From Cymbidium sinense (taxonomy: Eukaryota; Streptophyta; Magnoliopsida; Asparagales; Orchidaceae): DNA of 64,000 nt. This document shows, one piece after another, positions 11,086-22,424 of this stretch; the stretch's first letter is position 1, and each line of letters opens with the position of its first letter. Below the pieces are notes generated by a model, which made no database searches, was not told where the DNA came from, and saw only the letters and a program-made list of their open reading frames with translations. The position numbers were made by a program, and so were the translations under genes. Where the stretch lies: the NCBI GenBank assembly GCA_021442155.1, contig CM038232.1, forward strand, positions 64,201,436 to 64,265,435, given 5' to 3'.

Positions 11086-12906
11086 GGTGATATGCATGAG
11101 GAAAAGGGGTCAAAGTGACTTATTCCTAATCCTCAAAAGTTTTGGCTAATAAGCAAGAGTCTCAAGGACTTAATCCCTACTTGATTAGTCTAACTTGATA
11201 AAAGGGTAATGGAAGGTTTGCTTCCATTTCTTGATTTCAATAATCCTTACACATAAAGAAGTTTGAAGAAGGTTTCAAAGAGTTGGAATTTATTTTTCAA
11301 GGAAGACTTGGGTATATTTTGGACCCAATGCTTTACTATGCCATGAGCATAGAAGTTCATGATTTTACTTTTTATATCTTAAAGTTATAATGAACCATGC
11401 TAGATGTCTAATTCATTGAAGGAAGGACATCATAGGGTACTAACTTGAGAATTCTACCACTTTGAGCTTTCATGTGAATGTATAGTTCTTTAGGCAGAAA
11501 GAACCAAAGTCAACCAATGCTTCTTAAATAAAATTTCTTTTTATTTTTGTTTAGACATGTATGTTATTTTGAGCTTGCGTGTGATTGTGTAGTTCTTTAG
11601 GCAGTAAGAACCAAAGTCAACAAGTGCTTCTCAAATACAATTTCAATTTTTTTTTGTTTGAACGTGTATTATGTTTACTTTGTTGATATAAATCAACAAC
11701 TTATAAGACATTCTCTTGGATTCAATGAAGATCAAGAGATTCCTTTAAAGCTTTCTAAAGTGAAATGAGAATCAAGATAATTTTGGATTCTCATGAGACA
11801 AAAAATTTTATCCCTAATCAATAAGGAATTGAAAGGATTAACTTATTAGAGAAAATTAAGATTCTCGATAAGTTTGAAATTGAATTTCTTTAGTTGATTT
11901 ATTATTATAGGAAATGATTTCAATGTCTTTGATTAATTTCTTTTTTTTTTTTTGCATTTTTGATCCTTCTACATTTTATTACAAGGTCTTTGAAATTACT
12001 TCAAAAGAAAATTTCAAGACTCTATATGTAGTAACAGGATTGTTCTTCAAATCATATTGAAGTTTCTTTTCTTTTCTTTTCTTCTTTGACAAGATTTTCA
12101 ATATAACCCTCTACCTAATTGAAAGTGGGATTATAAGAAATCTTCATCATGACCTTTTTTGCTAAATTGCCCAAATATGTTGAGACTGAATGATATGATA
12201 TAGTAACATTCTTGTAAGGATTGAATGTCATATCATATGCTTTCAATTCTTTTTAGAATTATTTTGATTTGACAATTTTAGATAAGTTATCCTTAAGAAG
12301 GATAATCTTATGAAAATATTTTTTGATTTTAAAATGAAATATGGGTAATATGAACCCATTTTCAAGGTAAAGATTCTACTCTAGTCCCAAGATGTGGGTC
12401 ATGTAATGGTGTTAGCTAACCAAGAAGAATATTTTCTTCTTATGTATTCTAGCTTTTAATTTAGCAAAAATTTGCTTTTCTTTTGGAATTTGACCTCAGT
12501 CATCAAGGAACTTAATTTATTGAAATGACATCAAGCTTAAGTTTACAAATCGCTACATCTAGAGATCATTTCAATTTTATTTCCAGATAAAGTAGTCTTT
12601 ATACATAAAAGATAGCTTGATTAAATCATCAATAGCTAACTCATTAGAGAGTTAGATCATATCATCTGTCAATTATGGAATTGGATTTTCTTCAAATTCT
12701 AAAGGTGCATCCCAACTTGAAGACTATATAAATCTAAACACATCTAAACAACATCGATGCAATGTTAGAGTGCCTTTTGAAAAGAAAGTTAGGACCCAAA
12801 CTACTTAAGCTTTTTTTAACTTGCAATGGCTCTATAATTTCATAACTTTTCTTGTTTATGGTTATAGACAACCACTTGCAATGGAATTAGTATACTTAAT
12901 GAGACC
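11086..12906. other. Non-coding part of the family A internal region
   Basis: AT-rich sequence with one clear direct duplication. Two copies of a unit near 105 bp occupy about 11461-11565 and 11566-11670, both holding TAGTTCTTTAGGCAG and AGAACCAAAGTCAAC. No coding potential or known domain is visible in the remainder. Confidence 0.6.
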
Positions 12907-13570
12907 TTTGCCATATAAAGGATATGGACCTCTAGAAAAAAAGATCCACTATCTTTTCTTTTAGCCTACCAACCGAGCTCACCCAATCATGGCAAAGGCT
13001 AAAATGACAAAGTATGAGATATCATTTTACTAGGGATAATTTTTCACTTCTAACCCTACCACTTTATTTTGATGTGGAGAAGTTTAAAGTTAAAATGTCC
13101 ATTTACATTGGGTGTCTTTGGCTTCATTTAAAATCGAATACTCAGAATTTTTTTCCATTCAAAAGATATGGTTTCTTGAAAAAGAAGATCCACTTATTTT
13201 TTATTTAACCTGCCAAGTGAGCACCCAATCATGGAGGCTAAAATGACAAAGCATGAGATATCTGATTATTTTATTTCATTTAAGCTATGTTAGTTTTATT
13301 GTATTTTGTTTTGATTGAAATGGTATCAGAGTGCATACTCAATAGAATCTTTGCCATTCAAAAGATATGGACTCCTAAAAAAGAAGATCCTCTATCTTTT
13401 TATTTAACCTCCGCCAAGCTCACCCAATCATGGGATAAAATGACAAAGCATGAGATGTCTAATTAATTTTTATTTAGCCTAAGGACAATTTTTTGACTTC
13501 TAACCTTACCACTTCATTTTGATGTGGAGAAGTTTAAAGTCACAAATGTCCACATGCTTAGAAAATTTAG
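12907..13570. repeat. Dispersed triplication within the internal region
   Basis: Three related blocks start at 12907, 13153 and 13351, each with an AAGATATGG-like start, AGAAGATCC, a CACCCAATCATGG-like core and AAAATGACAAAG. The first and third also share GATGTGGAGAAGTTTAAAGT. Spacing is irregular (246 and 198 bp) because the middle copy lacks part of the unit. Confidence 0.75.
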
Positions 13571-16230
13571 ACTTCATCCTTTCGCTCTTGGATATAGTCT
13601 TTCCATCCCTTCACTTTTCTTTCCTTTTTTTTAGGTAATATTCTGATTTCATTTCTTTATGAAAGGTTACATTTGGTAATTTTGTTACAAGATTATTCAC
13701 TATGAAGATAAATATATTTGACTCATTTCCATCATTTTATTCTTTATGAAATGACTCCACTAAATAATTTGTTAGGAAATTTGATGTATTTGACCTTTGT
13801 CCAAATACAACATTTTAGATTGACTTTAATTGAGACTTTTTATATGATTCAAGTTCTTGATTGATCATAATATGATCTAACATTTCTATTTCTTTTTCAT
13901 CTTTTTCATGGAACAACAAATCTAGTAAAGCTATTTAAGATTGATAAGAATGACTTTCTAATGATGTTACACTTACTGAATTCAAAATTATTTAGTGGAG
14001 TGATTCATTTAAGATTGGCATAATGACTTCCTTGAAAACTTTACACTTCAAATGAATTTTCTTTGTAATCAAATATTTAGTGAGATCATTTAGGAGTAGA
14101 ATGATATTCCTAAAGACTCAACACTTTAGGATGAATATGAACATCCTTCAATAATCAATATGTTTCTTCTTTTTTTTTTTTTTATTCTTTTTTTTTATTT
14201 AGGGCTGATAGGACCATCCAAGAGCATTTAAAGATGTTTCATGAATTCCTAAGTTTCTTTTATGTTTGAATTTTGGCTTCAACCAACAATGTGATTGAAA
14301 TTAAGTTCTTTTCTAGGTTGAGTTTTAAGATTGAATTTTCATGAAGCTAAAACTTTTCTTTATTTAATTGAATTTATATGGCCATCTTATCAAAGCTTAG
14401 AATTGAGCCTATATAAATTCACCACATGTTTATATTTGATGTTGAGTGATGCACCCGGATCAACATATATTTTGGAGATTATCTTCTTTTAAATTTTCCA
14501 CATCAACTAAGATGTTAATAAGTTCTTAGTAGTCTTCATCATAGAAGATAACCCTAGAACTTCTTTATAATGGAATGCCACATCGGAAGTTCCTTATTAT
14601 AGTTAAGGAAAATTACATGATTATGTAATGTCTTGCTTTACTTTCATTTCTTTTTTATTTTTATTTTATTTTATTTCATATTTCATTTTATTTTTAACAA
14701 AGCATTACGATGCTTGATTTTGCAAGCAACTTCTCTAAGATGGGCAAAAACATCACATTTTGAAGATGATTTATTTGCCATTTCTTTTCAATGCCATTTG
14801 AGGTGGTATGACTCTACCATTTTGAATTTGAGTTCAAGAATTTCCATTTTTATATGAAGGGAAGGTAGGTCTAACTCTATCCTCAATAGATCAATATACC
14901 ACATGATCTATTCGTTTAGAGTATCATCATTTAAAAGAGAACCCTATAGGGTAGATGATGTGCTATTAGAAAGGCAAATTTTGACTTGCATTCTTTGATA
15001 ACACATATAAGATTAAAGGTAATCTCAACTTGCAATGAAATCTTTGACCACCATAAGACATTGCAAAGGATTCTCCTTGGATTCATTTTGTATTGAAAGC
15101 ATATAATACCTTAGTCTTGAAAATTAAGTTATTTTTCATTCATTTGGACTGACAAAGTCCTAAGTGATTTATCTATCAACTTTCCAGAGATAGGGATTTC
15201 ATATTTTCACTCAAAGCGATAGATATATCACCCTTAAGACCCAATCTTAAGGTCATGATTTCTTTATAATGATTAACTTCTTCATTTATTTTCTTTCCTT
15301 GATTTAACCTTAAAATTAATTAAAGCCAATCATGAAATATTATTTCATTCAATGGGAGAAAACTCCCATTAAGAAAGTTGATTTAAATTTCATTCATTTC
15401 AACTTTATCAAGAGAATCATAATTCTCTTTGGCTATCCTCTCTTTCCTTCTATTGATTAGAAGCAAAAATGAATCTTGTCACTTTATTTTTGTTTATGTC
15501 ATATCATCTTCCTCTTTTGACTCTCTCCCAAACTCTTAAGAATTTAATATTTTGGAAAGGTCTAAAAGGAGGTTACCTCCAAGTCACTCTTTAGAATTGG
15601 CCAATCAACTTTAGTAGTTGGTTTTCCAATATTCTAGTGGACTTATTGAAATTAAGATTAAAGATGATTTGCATTCATGTATAATTTTCTTCTATAAGAA
15701 TAGAGATTTTCATTGAGTTCCTTAATCCCTCTAAGGTCAATAAGGCATCTTTTTGGGATGATTTTATTTTATTCTTCTTTTCTAAATGCAATTCAAACTT
15801 CAACATGGTGGAAAAGGGAAATATATAACTATGCCTCCTTTGATTTAAGTTTTCTGGGTTTGAAGGAACTCCTTTATCTCAATTTATATCCTTAGGTGTT
15901 TTGACACCTTTTGAATGCAATAGAAGGGTGTTCATTCAAGGACCATGATTCTCTTTAGCTCTAGTAAAAGCCAAAGTAAGATCAAGGATAAGTTTAATTT
16001 TGAGACTTTATTTTGGAGATTTGCTTTTCAAATTTGAAGTACTTTTCATACTTTTTTAAATTTAATATCTCTTTCCATATTGGAATGGTTTCAAATCCAT
16101 CTTGACCAGATTTAGGTCAACAATGAGATGACTTGATTTTTATTTATTTCTCACCTCTCATTTTATTTTGGGATTTGGTTCTAGGACCCAATCATTTAAT
16201 TATGACAAATGAAGAGTTCTAGAACCTCTA
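13571..16230. other. AT-rich non-coding part of the internal region
   Basis: I see no domain, RNA gene or strong repeat here. Open frames at 14633-14857 and 15713-15895 are dominated by composition (Phe/Ile/Leu runs) and match nothing I recognise. Confidence 0.5.
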
Positions 16231-16380
16231 TTCAAGATGTTGGATGCTCAACCAAGAATGAAATGGAGAGGTATCCAAGAAGAAAGGCAATCATCTGAGT
16301 GGCACTAGTACACCGATATAAAAATAATCACCTATTTCTAAAGATGGAGAGAGGAACCAGTCCCATGGAGTCGCAAAATA
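16231..16380 (-). other. Leader and degenerate tRNA-Arg primer site of the non-autonomous element
   Basis: This 150-bp segment matches the DNA just left of the full LTR at 24406 (shared landmarks AGATGTTGGAT, AAGATGGAGAGAGGAACCA, GGAGTCGC). On the minus strand the primer site reads TGCGACTCC (16367-16375), one base short of TGGCGACTCC, which pairs with the 3' end of plant tRNA-Arg(ACG). It lies 5 bp from the LTR. This shows that the LTR to its right was a 5' LTR. Confidence 0.65.
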
Positions 16381-18561
16381 TGTTGGTTCTCTTTTCTGAA
16401 TAGAAAAGAAATGACACCACATAGAGTTTAGGAATATTTTATTTAGATGATCAAATATGACATTAAGAAATAAACATATTATCTAAAAAGATAAATATGC
16501 TCACCTATAATGGATTCAATCATTTCAATAAATGACTCCTAAGGCCAATGGGTCTTTCATGTACGAGAGTATTTTCCTCTGAACTAAATGGAAAAGTAGA
16601 ACAGGGTCAATTTTATCCCGGGATCATGGTTCCCTATAAAGGCAAGCCTCTATAGTTAATTACATCTTAGGAAGGGTCTCTTCCTAAGAATACTCTCGAT
16701 TAAAGAAATAAGTGGTTATTCCTAAAGACTACTAAGGTGGCTTTCAAAGGATTGATTTTGGGAGATTCAATTGGGAGGGGTCCAAATTGGACAGAGTTAT
16801 TTTCATGAGTCAAATGGAAAAAAGTAGGAAATATCTATTGATATTGGGATGCCTAGTAGATATTTCATCTATCCTATGATTGGGCTTCAAATTTGGGATT
16901 TAATTTTAGAATTCAAGTTATCATTTTCTTAGAAATCTAGGGCTTAGATTCTAGCAGCACAAGACTACAAAAATGCCTATGGTTGAAGACTTATTCCTAA
17001 AAGGATGCTTCAGAACCTCGTCTACAGGTGCTTCTGACACATGTCATTCGCTCGACCTAGTTCTATTCTTGGGAATCATTGGTCATTCCCTTCACTCGAA
17101 AGAACTAACCTATCCCTGACTCTTCTGGACTTACAACCTGCCTGGAGAAGGATGCGCCTAACACCACCTATTTTAAATTTTACCATGAGGCTAAGTCATA
17201 TGAATGCAAGATGGTGTGTGTAATTTTAGGAAAGAAATCTATGAACCTAGACTTACTCCCTAACCCCTAAGATTATGTAGGGTATGAAGATGCACCTAAC
17301 TCATGCATATTTTTTAGATTTTAATAAATTTTGACTCAGGATTCACTTAGGTCATAGGAATGCAATTTATGCCTAATGCATGTAATTAGAAAAAGATTAT
17401 GAGCCAAATCAAAATAGAAGAAGGTGTACTTCCACCATAGGCTCTGAAAGGTCAAGCCTAAGTTCTCTAGTAAGGATGGAAGTTCTTCATTAATCAAGAG
17501 TGAAATAATATGATTATGCATGATATTAAAACATCCAAAGGGGGTTGCTATATATTTTATCTTGCTTTAATGGCCTAGGCCTTTTATATGAAGAATATGA
17601 ATTATATTTATTTTTATATTTCAGTTGATTTAGTTCAATAAAAAAAATTAGTTTATCCTATGAGCCTACGTCCAGGAATACATCACAGCACAAACATAGC
17701 ATACAAAGAAACCTAAGAAAAGCATGATGTTTCTATTATGCACCCAAAATAAATCAAGCCAAATTAAATTATATAAGTAAAAGGCCAATGCAATCAGGTA
17801 CTGTTGTACATCCCGGAAGAAAGAAAATTGGGCGGTTGAGTTTTGCCCTTATACAACCTGGCCTAGAACTACAAGTTCAGATCTATGGGTCTTCTTTCCA
17901 AGAAAGTCTCCTTCTTTAGGAGACATCCATCAAGCTCCACAGGGGACCACCGCACCATCTCCTGGTTGGGTCAGCTCCTGCTAATCCTAGATCCCATAGA
18001 TCCTAACCTAATTCTAAGCGCAAATTTATATTTAAAATTCAACAAAAAAGAAATCCTAAGCCTTGCAAAATAAATTCCAGGAAATACACACAGTACACAA
18101 AGTAGTTTATATTTCACAAACATAGCTTTGAATTAGTTGCTTGCTAAGTCCACCTATCCTATGGATTATGTTATGGGATTTTTAGCACCTGCAAGCAAAC
18201 AATAATTTTATAATTTATTTATTACAGGATCCCTTTAATATAGTCTGCAAAAAAATAATGTTAAATCTAGAAAGAATGACTAACATCTAGTCTAATGAAC
18301 AAACAAGCCTAGGCATCCAGTCTAAAGTAATACACCACATAGACATATGAAGTACAGCACAACATATGGCAGAAGATTAAAAGAAAATCATAGAATGATC
18401 TTACCTAGATCTAGGGTCAGTGACCTAAGTAATCTAGTGTGTGTAGACATGGAGTTTATGTGGTAAGTATTTACTAGGCCTTTAAGTTTAAGTTTGAAGT
18501 TTGAAGTTTGAATTGGTTTAATTTTTATCATTGGTTGGTTTCAATCCAAATGATTTAATGA
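16381..18561 (-). mobile_element. Family A LTR, middle copy, truncated
   Basis: It starts at TGTTGGTTCT like the left copy and follows that copy closely (for example 16381-17700 against 4314-5650), with many small indels. At about 18561 it stops and the sequence continues directly into an antisense RT fragment, so roughly the upstream 60 percent of the LTR is missing. The primer-site end is intact, so it was the 5' LTR of the element at 9276-16380. Confidence 0.8.
17848..17853 (-). promoter_or_regulatory. Candidate TATA box with downstream hairpin, middle LTR
   Basis: The minus strand reads TTGTATAAGGGC. The following GGGC...GCCC pair (17830-17848 on the plus strand) can form a short stem. 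The same arrangement, with GGGTAG/CTACCC arms, is found at 34473-34496 and, with a damaged TATA, at 46667-46690. Confidence 0.45.
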
Positions 18562-19140
18562 TTTCAATTTAAATGACTTGTAAATCATGAAAATGAGCTT
18601 ATTTTATTTTACTTTTAATGACTAGATCATCAATATAGCATTCAACTTGATTATGAATCAAGTCATCGAATATTCTAATCATAGCTCTTTGATAAGTAGC
18701 TATAACATTTTTGAGACCGAATGGCATGACCGTGTAACAAAAAATCCCTATTGGAGATCTGAACACCGTATGATTTTCATCTTCTGGGGTATCTTAATTT
18801 GATTATAACCAGATGATCCATCCATAAATGAAAAGATCTCATGCGAGGAAGCTATGTCAACCATGAGTTCGGGTATAGGCAGAGGGAACTTATCTTTGGG
18901 ACAAGCTTTATTTAAGTCTCTAAAGCCAACGCAGATGCGTATTTGACCATTCTTCTTTTTTACTGGAACTATGTTGGCTACCTAATCAGGGTATTGTTCT
19001 TCTCGTATAAAGTCAGCTTCAATTAGTTTCTTTATTTCACTGATCACTTGTTGTTCTACTTCTAGGCACATCTGCCTTGAAGCCTGCTTTATTGGGATAA
19101 CATCAAGTTTAATTCCTAGTTTGTGTACAACTACATCCTA
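18562..19140 (-). pseudogene. Ty3/gypsy reverse transcriptase fragment
   Basis: This is the RT of a Tat/Ogre-type element, copying element RNA into DNA. Reading the minus strand from 19140 leftwards gives VISEIKKLIEADFIREEQYP, VKKKNGQIRICVGFRDLNKA, CPKDKFPLPIPELMVD and FSFMDGSSGYNQIKI, the last with the first catalytic Asp. The second catalytic motif, YIDD, is at 18626-18637. The fragment ends a few residues later at a KSK...HFHDLQ block, where it joins the partial LTR. The connection, RNase H and integrase are absent. Frame shifts occur after the SGYNQIKI block. The sequence is closely related to the RT at 40000-40620. Confidence 0.9.
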
Positions 19141-19766
19141 GAATAAACCTAACATAGAGCTAATAAATTGATTAACTCTTCAGAATCTTCTGGACCCAAG
19201 AAAGAGCTAATAAAAGTTAATTTTGGGTTCTCAGGAGTTCCTAAGTTAACCTCCTTTAATTCATCTATAGTAGATTTTATCTCTTCCTCATATTCAAGAG
19301 GTGCATTCTGAAGTGAACCATCTTTGGATTCCTCCATAGTTTTTATGAATGAGTCTTCTAGAAGAGTAGAAGGGACTTCAAAGAGTTGATCTATTTGATG
19401 ATTACTAATCATTAAACAATGCTCTATATTGTTAAATTATTCAACAGTACCAAACCCAATGCTGGCTTTGGAGTGGAAATTTCTATATTTTTGATTCCAT
19501 AAGCTCTCCATGCGTTGTGCTTTATCTTTGGGCCAAATATTTGTGACAAAACCATGTTTCACAAAATTCTTTACACAAGTCAAATACTAGTCAAAAATAA
19601 GTTCTATTATTTCATTTAAAGATGGTTCTTCAAGCTTTACATCTCCTTCGAGCTTGGAGGACTGGGTACAAAATAAAATTTTATTGACCTCCCTACTTCT
19701 CCTGATAAGTTAGGGCTACTTTGACCTCTAATTGAGATATTTTTTTTTGATTTAGAGTAGTCAAAG
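19141..19766 (-). pseudogene. Protease-RT spacer of the gypsy polyprotein
   Basis: This is the inter-domain stretch of the polyprotein. An open piece at 19149-19412 contains KEVNLGTPENPKLTFISSFL and PEDSEELINLL, the sequence that normally sits just before RT in Tat/Athila-type elements. Further upstream the frame is interrupted, and an acidic segment is readable around 19440-19700. It has no catalytic role of its own. Order and orientation agree with protease upstream (19767-20624) and RT downstream. Confidence 0.75.
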
Positions 19767-20624
19767 TTAAAGTATCCACATATTTTTTTTTAATTTTTCA
19801 AATTTTGATAGCTTTGACTCTTCCTTTAATGTTTTCATTTCTTCCTCATCAGTGTTTGATTCTAAGGAAATCTTAAACTTTATTGAAGCATTTCTATGAT
19901 GGGAATCTTCATCTGAGCTAGATTCCAAATCAATATGAATTATTGGAGGTTCTTTTTCTTTCTTTTCATCTTTCTTGATTATTGTATTTTGTGCTTCAAT
20001 AATGATGGATTTCATAGAAGCAACTCTAGGTTTCTTAGGCATGTAATAAATAGCATCTTCATAAAGCTCAATCTTATGAATAGAAAATGGTTGTATATCT
20101 CCTTTTATAACATATTCCACTCCATCCCTTGTGTACTTAATACACTGGTGGAGTGAAGATGGAACCATTCTATACTCATGGATCCAAGGTCTGCCTAAGA
20201 GAGCATTAAAGGAAGTTTCTGAATCTATAATGTGAAATTTAGCTTCAATTTTCAATCCTTCTATTTCTAATAATAGAGTGATTGAACCTAAAGCCTTTTC
20301 ACCTATTTTGTTAAAGCCCATTAATAACATCTTATCAAAGCTAAGTCTTCTACTATCAATTTTTAAGAATGCTAATGTTCTAGAGTTCATGATGTTAACA
20401 GATGCACCAAGATCTACTAGAACTCTTAACAATCTTGTATTTTCAATTTTTATAGCAATATAGAGAGGATGGTTATGGTCACTGGTTCCCAAAAGTAGAT
20501 CCTCATCGGAGAAAGTAACTCCTGGGATCTCCTTAAAGTAACAGGCATCTTCTATGAAAGTAGCTGCTAGTTGAGTAAGGCATATCTCTAGATCAAGTGA
20601 TGCCTGTACTAGTGACTCTCTCAT
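19767..20624 (-). pseudogene. Ty3/gypsy aspartic protease, 285-codon open remnant
   Basis: This is the longest open frame in the window. It is the retroelement protease that cleaves the Gag-Pol polyprotein. Residues about 67-79 read RVLVDLGASVNIM, the flap-to-active-site region: catalytic Asp71 is present, but the usual D-S/T/N-G triad reads D-L-G. Residues 142-147 read LLGRPW, followed by IHEYRMVPSSLHQ, the conserved C-terminal block of plant gypsy proteases. After residue 180 comes a lysine- and acid-rich tail leading towards RT. The first Met is simply the first in frame, since in life this would be internal to a polyprotein. The remnant is open by chance survival. The D-L-G change argues against activity. 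Confidence 0.9.
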
Positions 20625-21292
20625 TTCTTTTGAAAGAATGAGAGAATCATAAATGCTTAATCTAGTAGGGTGCTTAGGACCTTTATTTCTATTGGTATTT
20701 CTTTAAGTAAAGAATCTGAACTTGTGCTTTCATCCATGATTTACTTCCCTTTTTCTTGAGGAGTAGGAGGTAAACGAGGTGGTAAGACTCTTCCACTACG
20801 AAGATTTATTTTGACAATATCTCCAGGGTTTGAATCAACCTATTCCTCATTTTGACCATCCTTTTCTGATAAATGATCAGAATCTGACACTTTTATATCT
20901 ATGATAAGTGGGTCACCATGCAAATCTTCCATGTAAGTTTCTGACCCTGAGTCATGTAAAACATCATGAGATTCTTATTTTTTGATATTTAATTTTTCAA
21001 TATTTTCATTCTCATTTTTATCAAAAATAGCATGAATGTAAGAAATGTCATCAGAGATAGATTTTTTATTCATTCTTTTGAGATAAGTACATAAAGATAA
21101 AGGCTTATATGGTACCGCCTTCCATCTTTATCAAATAGAGTTTTATCACTAGATATAGATGTCCCTCCCTCACCACACTTTTTGATCTTCTATGTAGTTG
21201 AAAATGTTGTATTAGGCTGAGGTGGAACTCATACTCTAAACTCCAACGGATCAACCTGGGTGATCAACTCCCAGGCCTAACTCTGATCCTAC
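20625..21292 (-). pseudogene. Gag-protease linker (degraded)
   Basis: This is coding sequence between the Gag zinc finger and the protease. Read on the minus strand it gives an acidic, low-complexity linker with several stops and frame changes. A proline-containing PPQPNTTFSTT-like piece lies near 21200. No conserved domain is expected here. Assignment rests on position between two well-recognised domains of the same element. Confidence 0.6.
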
Positions 21293-21720
21293 ATGGCAAG
21301 TTTCAAATTTTTCATCATATGTTTCTTTATAGAATGGGATAAAGCTATATCTCATTCATTTTCAAATGAAGAACTAGAAGAAGAATTACCTATTATAACC
21401 TTAATGGACTCTTGTCCAGGGTCCATCAGGTACTCTTTTAGAATAGTCACCAATCCCTTCTTAAAATTTCTTTCAAGCCAATCTTTGAAAGAAAAGCAAT
21501 CCTCAATAGTATGCCCCAACATCTGATGATATGGGCAATAATTGGGATCATTTACTTTTCCTACCTCCTCTGGCTTTATTGGGTCACGGAGTTTAAAGTC
21601 TGCTTTTCATCAGATTTTTGAAAATTTTCTCCCGCCTCTTTCTTAAAGGAATAAGTCTCGTTCATCCTTTCTGAGAAAGAGCTAGTTGGAAAATTCTTAA
21701 GGAATGATGACTTCTCTGGT
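21293..21720 (-). pseudogene. Gag nucleocapsid-like zinc-binding region
   Basis: This is the nucleic-acid-binding part of Gag. On the minus strand 21488-21540 reads YCPYHQMLGHTIEDCFSF, with Cys, His, His and Cys spaced as in the CX3HX4HX4C-type motif found before the protease in Tat/Athila Gag proteins. Downstream (to about 21293) follow KDWLERNFKKG and a serine-rich stretch. Upstream are KPEEVGKVNDP-like residues. The same arrangement occurs at 49766-49860 in the right-hand element, where the last Cys has changed to Tyr. All four metal ligands are kept here. Confidence 0.8.
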
Positions 21721-22025
21721 GGTTATCATAAGATGAAGCTCCTAGTTGTACTTTGCATAGGAGCTTTCCCTCTATCCATAGAGACATTGCTTTTTTTTAA
21801 AGGCTTCCTAGGCCTGGCTGACTCAAACTGGTCTTTTAAGAAAGACATCCTAGGAGCTTCCTCTTGTAAACTAGAGGCTTTATTTAAAAGTTTCTCAAAG
21901 GTTTTAATAGTAAAGTCTTTGCTACTCTTGTAGCTAAGGCTTTCATTTTAAGCTGAGGATTCTCCATCTAAGGATATAATCTACCAAAGACTCTCTAGGC
22001 TTCTGATGTGCTACCACTAGGTCTT

Positions 22026-22367
22026 CTACGGTAGCATGATGCTGAACACCTGTGAATCTCTCACAAACATCTCTTCCAATTCAGTGAAAGTGCACACTGA
22101 ATTATTTGGTAAATTAGCATACCAGTCAAAAGTAACTCCGCTCAAGCTGCTAACAAACTGTCTAAATAAAATAGCACTCCCTCCGGCATTACAACAACTT
22201 GCATCGAAATGAGCCAAATGCTGCTTAGGATTTTTAGTCCGATCAAAGACCTTAAAAGATGGGGACACAAATCCTTTAGGATAAGGAATGGAATCAAACT
22301 CCCCAGGGTATGGTCTACCCTTTGGAGTCAGGGTTGTGCCCCGAGTCTGTGCAAATGCTTCTTTCAC
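22026..22367 (-). pseudogene. Gag core (capsid-type retrotransposon gag domain)
   Basis: This is the structural core of Gag, which forms the virus-like particle. The 113-codon open piece contains GRPYPGEFDSIPYPKGF, FKVFDRTKNPKQHLAHFDA, ILFRQFVSSLSGVTFDWYAN and FTELEEMFV. The LFRQF...A/F-WY...L...F pattern is the hallmark of the plant retrotransposon Gag domain. It is interrupted after the EMFV block. The homologous region of the right-hand element (50480-50790) reads LLFRLFVSSIAGVAFDWYAE. About 300 bp of more decayed gag sequence separates it from the zinc-binding region. Confidence 0.9.
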
Positions 22368-22424
22368 CTATTGTTCTACCAATGTCTTTAGTTCAATGTT
22401 GGAAGGTACTACAGATTTTGATTC

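Larger units (their letters stand above)
9276..16380 (-). mobile_element. Family A internal region lacking gag and pol (non-autonomous element)
   Basis: About 7.1 kb between the left LTR and the partial middle LTR. It begins at the polypurine tract and ends at a primer-site-like sequence, so its position is that of an internal region. I looked for the gag, protease, RT, RNase H and integrase motifs that are readable elsewhere in this window and found none on either strand. Instead it holds tandem repeat arrays (9723-11085), smaller duplications (11461-11670, 12907-13570) and AT-rich filler. It is best explained as a non-autonomous derivative, like LARD-type elements, that relied on proteins from a partner such as the one at 18562-24405. 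Extreme decay of a coding element is the alternative. Confidence 0.6.

Noticed and set aside
19935..20463. Plus-strand open frames of 73 and 61 codons
   Set aside because: They are antisense to the protease frame (19767-20624).
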